Shown here: piece by piece, positions 1 through 5,350 of the stretch | How the letters are laid out: each line of letters opens with the position of its first letter | How positions within the stretch are numbered: position 1 is the stretch's first letter | From: Verrucomicrobiota bacterium | GTDB taxonomy: Bacteria; Verrucomicrobiota; Verrucomicrobiia; Limisphaerales; UBA1100 | Reading direction: 5' to 3' | NCBI GenBank assembly: GCA_028872685.1 | Contig: JAPKEI010000076.1 | Coordinates: forward strand, 1-10,435 | DNA length: 10,435 bases | Made by a program: the position numbers and the translations under genes | The notes under the pieces: model-generated | Told to the model about the DNA's origin: nothing | The model's input: only the letters and a program-made list of their open reading frames with translations | Databases searched by the model: none

Positions 1-521
1 TGATTTCCGTTCAGGTTGCGGTGAATATTGCAGCGACCGTACAGTTCAGTGGAATCGGGCAGCCCCAATGCCTCCGTGATGAGCGGATCAGAGTTCACCC
101 GAAAATATGCTTGTGGGCAGCTTTGGTGTAGGATGGTGTGATCGGCAAGGATGGTGCCGAGCGGCACGCTTTCGCCAAGAATCAATTCGCGCGCGGCTTC
201 GGGGAATTGCTCGAGATGAATCGCAATCGCGCCAAACTCCACCGGTTGATTTCCCTCGCCTGCTTCGAGGATGACCTCGCGCGTGTAAGCGGCCTCGGTT
301 ACTTCGCGGTTAACCATCCGCAGATGAATGCGCGACCCGTGAAAATGCTCAAGCGTGGGCGTCATATCATCGGCGTGAACGAGCAGTTTTCGAAAAGGCT
401 CGGGCATATCCGCGCCGTCGATGGGCAACAGCTCGGGCGGAGCGACGCCGCCGCGTTGATAAAAATCGAGCAGAGGCTTCGCAGCGTCGTGCAGGGAAAG
501 TGTAGATGCGGGAGTGGACAT
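1..521 (-). CDS. Chorismate-lyase-like (UbiC/DUF98 fold) protein, 3' end cut by window edge
   Basis: The first 173 residues are visible; the gene continues past the left edge. The start ATG at 521-519 overlaps the stop of the upstream radical SAM gene by one base (TGATG), which fixes the start and implies translational coupling. After a poorly conserved N-terminus of about 60 residues, the protein shows the strand pattern of the chorismate lyase/DUF98 fold: GSRIHLRMVNREV (62-74), EFGAIAIHLEQFP (95-107), VPLGTILADH (119-128, matching the family LGxxL element) and STELYGRCNIHRNLNGN (157-173, matching the LWGRRS/LYGR strand). The catalytic glutamate of UbiC lies in the following strand, outside the window, so activity cannot be judged. 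UbiC itself splits chorismate into 4-hydroxybenzoate and pyruvate. No signal peptide is seen, so it is probably cytoplasmic. The fold is fairly well supported; chorismate as substrate is only an inference. Confidence 0.66.
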   Translation of the reverse strand, partial: MSTPASTLSLHDAAKPLLDFYQRGGVAPPELLPIDGADMPEPFRKLLVHADDMTPTLEHFHGSRIHLRMVNREVTEAAYTREVILEAGEGNQPVEFGAIAIHLEQFPEAARELILGESVPLGTILADHTILHQSCPQAYFRVNSDPLITEALGLPDSTELYGRCNIHRNLNGN

Positions 522-1861
522 CAGGCGTAGCGTGCGTTGCGGTGTTCGGGCAAAAAGAATTCGTGCAGCAACCGGTCGACCTGCAAAAGGCCTTCGCGAT
601 TGATGTGCACGGTGTCGCCGTCGATGTTGAGGTAGCCCCATTCCTTGATGCGTCGGAGCGGTTCCGCGAAACGTTGTTGTGGATTCACGCCAAATTTTTT
701 CTCAAAATAATTCAAACTCACTGAGCCCAACTTGAGCTGCAAAATAAATTCACGAATCAGCCGCTCGTCATCGCTCGGCGTCAACGCGCGGTGGATGGGC
801 AACTCGCCGTCATTCACGCGCTCCACGTACGGATCGAAATCATGATGGTTTTGATAATGCACACCGCCGATGTGGCCGAAGGACGCCACGCCCAGTGAAA
901 GCAAATCGGCCCCGGCCCAGAGTTGATCGCGGTATTCGAAAGTGGTTTTTGCCTTGTCTTTCACCGCTGTATACGCGCTGCCGATGGTGTAACCGGCGGC
1001 TTCAAACTCGGCAAAGGCATAGTCTGTCCAGCGGCGTTTGGTTTCCCAATCGGCTACTGGTGCGCTGAGTTTGCCGTCCTCCTGCATCCGTTTGTAAATG
1101 GTGGTGTTGTACGGCACTTCCATTTGATAAACCGTCACGCTGTCGGGCGACATCTCGATGGTCTTGGCCACGCACGCCTTCCAGTTGTCCTCCGTTTCAT
1201 CGAGCATCCCCGCGATGAGATCAATGTTGATTTGCGGGAAGCCCACTTCGCGCGCGAAATTATAAGCGCGGTCAATCTCGCCCCCGCGATGTGCGCGGCC
1301 GTTGATTTCCAAAATGTGGTCATCAAAATTCTCAACGCCCAAGCTCAGCCGCGTGACGCCCACCTCGCGAATAATTTTCAGCTTCGCATCCGTCAACGTC
1401 CCCGGCTCGCACTCAAACGTCACCTCCTCCACCGCATCCCACGGCAGCAACGCCTTCATGCCATCGGTGAGATGTCGCAATTGTTTGGTGGAAAGATAAC
1501 TCGGTGTGCCGCCGCCAAAATAAACAAAGCGAGGAGTGCGTCCGCCGATGAATGGTTTGCGCGCGTAAATCTCCAACTCTGCCAACGTGGCGTCGAGATA
1601 GTTTTTGATCGCCGCCGAATCCTTATCTGTGTACACGCGGAAATAACAAAAGTGACACCGCTTGCGGCAAAACGGAATGTGTAAATAAAGCCCCAGCGGC
1701 GTTCCGTCGACGGGGGGCTGCTCCATCGCATCAATCACCTCCGGCACCGCATCCGTTTGCCAAAAAGAAAACGGGGGATAGTTCGAGACAAAATAATTGC
1801 CCACCGTCGTCTGGGTTTCCAGCTGCGGCTTGGCCGAGGGTTCAAGGGGTGCGGTGCTCAT
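521..1861 (-). CDS. HemW/HemN-like radical SAM protein (coproporphyrinogen III oxidase family)
   Basis: A 446-residue protein. The start at 1861 is preferred over the ATG seven codons upstream (1882) because it forms a 4-base ATGA overlap with the preceding gene. The radical SAM cluster motif is HIPFCRKRCHFCYF (61-74), with C65, C69 and C72 as the [4Fe-4S] ligands. It is followed by FGGGTP (115-120, SAM binding), the ECEPGTLT element (150-157) and SLGVENFDD (173-181). Residues about 380-440 match the HemN C-terminal winged-helix domain (FEKKFGV, LRRIKEWGYL, LHEFF). Family members include HemN (coproporphyrinogen dehydrogenase), HemW (haem chaperone) and ChuW/HutW (anaerobic haem degradation). 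The N-terminal segment GNYFVSNYPPFSFW (21-34) is an extension not found in HemW. Together with its operon partners it argues for a specialised paralogue rather than the housekeeping gene. Probably cytoplasmic and oxygen-sensitive. The family is certain; the substrate is unknown. Confidence 0.85.
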   Translation of the reverse strand: MSTAPLEPSAKPQLETQTTVGNYFVSNYPPFSFWQTDAVPEVIDAMEQPPVDGTPLGLYLHIPFCRKRCHFCYFRVYTDKDSAAIKNYLDATLAELEIYARKPFIGGRTPRFVYFGGGTPSYLSTKQLRHLTDGMKALLPWDAVEEVTFECEPGTLTDAKLKIIREVGVTRLSLGVENFDDHILEINGRAHRGGEIDRAYNFAREVGFPQINIDLIAGMLDETEDNWKACVAKTIEMSPDSVTVYQMEVPYNTTIYKRMQEDGKLSAPVADWETKRRWTDYAFAEFEAAGYTIGSAYTAVKDKAKTTFEYRDQLWAGADLLSLGVASFGHIGGVHYQNHHDFDPYVERVNDGELPIHRALTPSDDERLIREFILQLKLGSVSLNYFEKKFGVNPQQRFAEPLRRIKEWGYLNIDGDTVHINREGLLQVDRLLHEFFLPEHRNARYA

Positions 1862-2967
1862 TTCTTTTTTGTGCCGAGGCAATACAACGTGCCGTCCTCG
1901 CTGCCGATGATTATTTTTCCGTCCACCACCGCCGGCGAAGCCGTGATGCTGTCCTCTGTTTCAAAACTCGAAAGCAGTTTGCCATCCTTCAGCCGCACGA
2001 TGTACAGCCGTCCGTCATTCGATCCCACAATCACCTTGCCGCCGCACACCACCGGCGAACTGTTCACCTGTCCGCGCGTGCTGAAGGTCCACACTGCTTT
2101 GCCGTTGTCGCGTCGCACGCAGTGCAGCCGCTTGTCTTCGCCGCCGAATAGCACGCGGTCTTTTGTGAGCGCTGGTGAGGAGGAATAAGGGAACAGTCGG
2201 TCCTTATATTGCCACACCACTTTCTCCGATTTGAGGTCGATGCACAAAAACGCGCAGTCGTGATGGCCCACATACGCGCGCCCGTCTTCTGCTGCGATGC
2301 TGCCAATGATGTGAGACTGTGCGTCAATGGATTTGTCACGCTTGCCCTTGGCAATGTCGATGATGTGCAGCATCGCATCGCAGCCGCCAAACATCGTGCG
2401 GCCATTGCTCAATGCTGGCGAGCCGTTCACATAATTTTCCGATTCGTATTCCCAAATCTTTTTGCCGGTCTTCGCATTGAGGCAATAAAGAAAAAAATCG
2501 TGGCTGCCGATGATGATGTAGGTTTGCTTGCCATCGGGACTTTTGGTCCAATTCGGTCCACCGGTGATTTGGTCGCCCGTTTCATATTTCCAAATCTCCT
2601 TACCGGTCTTTGCGTTCAACGCAAAAAACATTCCGAAGCTGTTACCGAAAAAAACTCGCCCATCCAAAAACAAGGCTGGCGCTTCAATGGGTTCTTTTGC
2701 ATCAAACTCCCAAAGCTTTTTGCCATCGGTCAAATTCAACGCATAAAATTTCCCGTCATCAGCGCCAAAATAAACACGCCCGTCGCCTACCACGACAGAA
2801 GCTCTCACTGGTTCATTAGCATCAAATTTCCATAGCAGCGCCGGTTTATCCGGCACCGCCCCCGCAGCTACGCCGGTGAGACCGCGATTGCCCCGAAAAA
2901 TAGGCCAATCTGCCCCGCGCAACATTGGCACGAGCAGAATGATAAAGGTGAGAATCCAGTGTTTCAT
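1858..2967 (-). CDS. Exported PQQ-type (BamB-like) beta-propeller repeat protein
   Basis: A 369-residue protein. The start ATG at 2967 is chosen because a hydrophobic signal peptide follows at once (KHWILTFIILLVPMLRGA, residues 2-19) and a GGAGG lies 12 bases upstream. The open frame reaches further upstream, but that part has no coding character. After WPIFRGNRGLTG (21-32), the protein consists of about seven PQQ-type blades, each with a G-x-V-Y-F-G-x-x-D-G-x-x-Y-A-L-N ... G-K-x-x-W pattern (for example 63-86, 103-126, 151-172, 313-331 and 352-364). The blades form a closed propeller resembling BamB or quinoprotein dehydrogenases. No dehydrogenase catalytic residues or cytochrome CxxCH motif are visible, so a structural or binding role outside the cytoplasm is more likely than an enzymatic one. 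It is the first gene of the operon, and its stop overlaps the next start (ATGA). How an exported propeller relates to two apparently cytoplasmic partners is unclear. Confidence 0.87.
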   Translation of the reverse strand: MKHWILTFIILLVPMLRGADWPIFRGNRGLTGVAAGAVPDKPALLWKFDANEPVRASVVVGDGRVYFGADDGKFYALNLTDGKKLWEFDAKEPIEAPALFLDGRVFFGNSFGMFFALNAKTGKEIWKYETGDQITGGPNWTKSPDGKQTYIIIGSHDFFLYCLNAKTGKKIWEYESENYVNGSPALSNGRTMFGGCDAMLHIIDIAKGKRDKSIDAQSHIIGSIAAEDGRAYVGHHDCAFLCIDLKSEKVVWQYKDRLFPYSSSPALTKDRVLFGGEDKRLHCVRRDNGKAVWTFSTRGQVNSSPVVCGGKVIVGSNDGRLYIVRLKDGKLLSSFETEDSITASPAVVDGKIIIGSEDGTLYCLGTKKK

Positions 2968-2979
2968 AGTGGAAAACGT

Positions 2980-2984
2980 CCTCC
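2980..2984 (-). promoter_or_regulatory. Shine-Dalgarno site of the PQQ propeller gene
   Basis: GGAGG on the minus strand, 12 bases from the ATG at 2967. The spacing is rather long, but this is the clearest ribosome binding site in the window. It supports the internal start over the longer open frame. Confidence 0.55.
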
Positions 2985-3053
2985 AATAGACGTGAACCGG
3001 TTTGTTCGCTTTCAGAAAACATCCCACAAAATCAGCAAAATGCAACAAAAAAG

Positions 3054-3065
3054 TACGTGCACGTA
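3054..3065. promoter_or_regulatory. 12-base perfect palindrome in a divergent promoter region, candidate operator
   Basis: TACGTGCACGTA is identical to its own reverse complement. It lies in the 160-base region (2968-3127) between the divergently transcribed PQQ propeller operon and dprA, 87 bases from the propeller start and 62 bases from the dprA start. Such symmetry suits a homodimeric repressor or activator. No convincing -35/-10 pair could be assigned on either strand, so its regulatory use is an inference. Confidence 0.35.
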
Positions 3066-3127
3066 TGGTATTGCCTCTCTGCAAACTTCCCTTGTTGCCT
3101 TGGGAATTTAGTATTAAAAACAAGCCC

Positions 3128-4216
3128 ATGAATCCCCGCGAGGCGTTGTTGGCGCTCAATCTGTTGCCGGAGGTCGGGCCGGTGGGGCTGCGGCGGTTAT
3201 TGGAGAAGTTCGGCGATGCGCCAGCCGTGCTCGCCGCGCCGGCGCGGGCGTTGATGGAGGTGGATCGCATTGGCCCGAAAGTGGCCGGGCTCATCACGCG
3301 TTGGGAAAACCACGTGGACCTCGCGGGCGAGTTGGAGCGCATCCGGAATTTCGACTGCACGTTGCTCACGCAGGAAGATGATTTGTATCCGCCTTTGTTG
3401 CGCGAAATCTATGACCCACCAATTATCCTCTATGTGCGCGGCAAATTGGAGGAACGCGACCGGCACGCCATCGCGATGGTGGGCACGCGGCAATCCACGC
3501 TCTACGGCCGCGAAGCGTGCGGACGATTGGCCGGCCAACTCGCCGCCAGTGGCATCACGGTGGTCAGCGGCGGTGCGCGTGGCATCGACACCGCCGCGCA
3601 CGAAGCCGCACTGCGCGTCGGCGGGCGAACCATCGCTGTGCTCGGCACCGGCATGGATATTGTTTACCCCGCTGAAAACATCGAACTCTTCAAACGCATC
3701 GCCCAGAGTGGCGCGGTAATCACGCAATTCCCATTCGGACGCCGCGGCGACAAGCAAAGTTTTCCCATTCGCAACCGCATCGTCGCGGGCATGACGCAAG
3801 GCACCGTTGTCGTCGAGGCCAACCGCTCCAGCGGCGCCCTTATCACCGCCAACTTCGCCGCCGAATATGGTCGCACCGTTTACGCCGTGCCCGGACGCAT
3901 CGATTCCCCGCGCAGTGCCGGTTGTCACGGTTTGATAAAAGACGGCGCGCAACTTTGCGAATCCGCCGAGGATGTTCTGGCGGAGTTCGCCAACCACAAT
4001 TACAGTTCTAATGAGCAACCCGAGTTGCCGTTGCCTGCGCTCACGCCCGCCGAGCAAACCATTTACAACGTGCTCACCCACGAGGAAATGCAGCAGGACG
4101 CTATCATCCGCCGCAGCGAGCTGCCGTCCGCCCAAGTCTCCGTGGCGCTCCTCCAGCTCGAGATGAAAAAACTAATCCAACAACACCCCGGCCGCATCTT
4201 CACCCGTGCGCGTTAA
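3128..4216 (+). CDS. dprA: DNA processing protein DprA (Smf)
   Basis: A 362-residue protein. DprA binds single-stranded DNA entering the cell during transformation, protects it and loads RecA onto it; it is also common in bacteria not known to be competent. Layout: an N-terminal helix-hairpin-helix/SAM-like region (about 1-60, with DRIGPKVAGLI at 46-56), then the DprA Rossmann-like core with MVGTRQSTLYGREA (117-130), VVSGGARGIDTAAH (145-158), IAVLGTGMDIVYPAEN (169-184), FPIRNRIVAGM (212-222), VVVEANRSSGALITA (227-241) and YAVPGRI (252-258). A C-terminal winged-helix domain (about 305-362) is present, as in the longer DprA proteins. The start at 3128 is chosen because MNPREALLALNLLPEVG matches the usual DprA N-terminus; the open frame back to 3002 looks non-coding. 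No Shine-Dalgarno sequence is visible. No other competence gene is in the window. All core motifs are intact, so it is probably functional. Confidence 0.96.
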   Translation: MNPREALLALNLLPEVGPVGLRRLLEKFGDAPAVLAAPARALMEVDRIGPKVAGLITRWENHVDLAGELERIRNFDCTLLTQEDDLYPPLLREIYDPPIILYVRGKLEERDRHAIAMVGTRQSTLYGREACGRLAGQLAASGITVVSGGARGIDTAAHEAALRVGGRTIAVLGTGMDIVYPAENIELFKRIAQSGAVITQFPFGRRGDKQSFPIRNRIVAGMTQGTVVVEANRSSGALITANFAAEYGRTVYAVPGRIDSPRSAGCHGLIKDGAQLCESAEDVLAEFANHNYSSNEQPELPLPALTPAEQTIYNVLTHEEMQQDAIIRRSELPSAQVSVALLQLEMKKLIQQHPGRIFTRAR

Positions 4217-4231
4217 ATTAAGGATTGGTAA

Positions 4232-4444
4232 CTATTCGCGCTCTGCTCCAGCATACTCACTGGCCATTATGACGCCTCGTAATTGCCGATGGTGATGCTT
4301 GGTGGAAGTGGTGGTTAAACCAAGGCCGGTCGCAATCTGAATTGTCTCAATAACACCAACCGCCTGTTCCTGAGCATGATGGACAAAATGACTGTCCGGC
4401 CAAAAACCTTTGGCGACGTGGCCGCGCCGTTGGATGGAGTTTAG
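4232..4444 (+). pseudogene. 3'-terminal relic of a DUF1552 protein gene
   Basis: Reading the frame that ends at the TAG at 4442-4444 gives a short C-terminal protein tail: SILTGHYDAS-stop-LPMVMLGGSGG-stop-TKAGRNLNCL, then NNTNRLFLSMMDKM (4358-4399 region) and FGDVAAPLDGV-stop. The order LP-x-V-x-LGG, GRxL, N-x-L-x-x-SM-x-D-x-M and FGD matches, from memory, the extreme C-terminus of the DUF1552 family, a large secreted family in Planctomycetes and Verrucomicrobia. Two in-frame TAA codons (4280-4282 and 4316-4318) and the absence of the rest of the gene (normally over 400 residues) show that it is dead. The preceding dprA is intact and ends at 4216, so the 5' part was lost by deletion or rearrangement. 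This relic accounts for most of the 279 bases between dprA and the next gene. The family assignment should be confirmed by a profile search. Confidence 0.55.
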
Positions 4445-4495
4445 TTCGGTAGGTTTTCGTTTGCGATCTTCGGCTGGCACGCTTAGCCTCGGCGC

Positions 4496-5350
4496 ATGAA
4501 CCGACGCACTTTTATTCAAACCACCGGAGCTGCTGCTGCAGTGGCTGCCACCACGCAACTTCAGGCCGCTGAAAAAAAACGTGAACGGGCGAATCAGGGG
4601 CTTATTTTCAAGTCCACAAAATTTGGCGGACGGCCGAATTTGGATCGGATGCGCAAGCTGAAGGCGCTGGGGTTTGATGGCATCGAAGGTAGTGCGCCGG
4701 GAATGGACATCGCCGGGCTGCGCAAGGCGTGCGCGGAGGTGGAGCTGCCGATGCACGGGGTGGTTTACAACAAACACTGGCAGAAGCGGCTTTCCTCGCC
4801 GGATAAAGCCACGCGCGACGAAGGTCGGACGGGGTTGGAGGCGGCGATTCGTGAATCGAAGGCGGTGGGTGGTTCGTCGGTGTTGTTGGTGCCGGGCGCG
4901 GTGAAAGGCGCCAACGAGACGCACGAGCAGGTTTGGGAACGGTCCATCACCGAGATTCGCAAGGTGATTCCGCTGGCCAGCAAGCTCGGCATTCATGTGC
5001 TCATCGAAACGGTGTGGAATGGCTTTTGCTACAAGCCGGAGCAGTTTCGCGACTATATAGATGAAATCAACAATCCGTGGGTGCAGGCGTATTACGACAT
5101 CGGTAACATGCAAAAATTCGCGCCGAGCCACGAGTGGATTCGCATCCTCGGCAATCGCAACGTAAAGCTGGACGTGAAGGATTGGGGCAAGAAAAATGGC
5201 TTCTGCCCGCTCGGCCAAGGCGACGTGGAGTGGGACAAAGTGCGCGCGGAGCTGAAGAAGATTAGCTTCTCCGGTTGGGTCACGCGCGAGGGCAGCGACG
5301 GCGGCGATGATAAGACGGCGAAGCTGATGGACGAGCTGCTCGACCTTTAG
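4496..5350 (+). CDS. Tat-exported xylose-isomerase-like TIM-barrel protein (hydroxypyruvate isomerase/sugar epimerase family)
   Basis: A 284-residue protein. The N-terminus has a twin-arginine signal, NRRTFIQTTGAAAAVAATT (2-20), followed by an AAE-type cleavage region, so the protein is probably exported folded. The rest is an AP-endonuclease-2/xylose-isomerase-like TIM barrel. Visible elements are LKALGFDGIEG (55-65), VLIETVWNGF (168-177), YYDIGNM (199-205), VKDWG (226-231), LGQGDVEW (239-246) and GWVTREGSDG (260-269). By comparison with epimerases of this fold, the metal ligands would be E171, D201 and E265. The position of the usual histidine in the HxKD motif is aspartate here (D225), which may alter or abolish isomerase activity. 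The physiological substrate cannot be deduced. Exported members of this family are abundant in Planctomycetes and Verrucomicrobia. No Shine-Dalgarno sequence is seen. The stop codon overlaps the stop of the convergent kinase gene. Confidence 0.85.
   Translation: MNRRTFIQTTGAAAAVAATTQLQAAEKKRERANQGLIFKSTKFGGRPNLDRMRKLKALGFDGIEGSAPGMDIAGLRKACAEVELPMHGVVYNKHWQKRLSSPDKATRDEGRTGLEAAIRESKAVGGSSVLLVPGAVKGANETHEQVWERSITEIRKVIPLASKLGIHVLIETVWNGFCYKPEQFRDYIDEINNPWVQAYYDIGNMQKFAPSHEWIRILGNRNVKLDVKDWGKKNGFCPLGQGDVEWDKVRAELKKISFSGWVTREGSDGGDDKTAKLMDELLDL

Noticed and set aside
138..530. 130-codon open frame on the plus strand
   Set aside because: Antisense to the UbiC-like gene, which is open from 521 to the window edge and coupled to its upstream neighbour.
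923..1684. 253-codon open frame on the plus strand
   Set aside because: Lies wholly antisense to the radical SAM gene, whose motifs are unmistakable; its translation has no recognisable domain. It is a by-product of GC-rich codon use.
3002..3127. Longer N-terminus for DprA (start at 3002)
   Set aside because: The extra 42 residues do not resemble any DprA N-terminus, and the palindrome and divergent promoter region fall inside it.
2968..3369. Longer N-terminus for the PQQ propeller gene
   Set aside because: It would overlap dprA by 240 bases, and its translation is serine/arginine-rich without signal or domain; the ATG at 2967 has both a ribosome binding site and a signal peptide.
3197..4135. 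312-codon open frame on the minus strand
   Set aside because: Antisense to dprA, which carries all family motifs; the translation is low in recognisable structure.
4232..5218. 328-codon open frame on the minus strand
   Set aside because: Antisense to the Tat-exported TIM-barrel gene and the DUF1552 relic; no domain or signal is visible in it.
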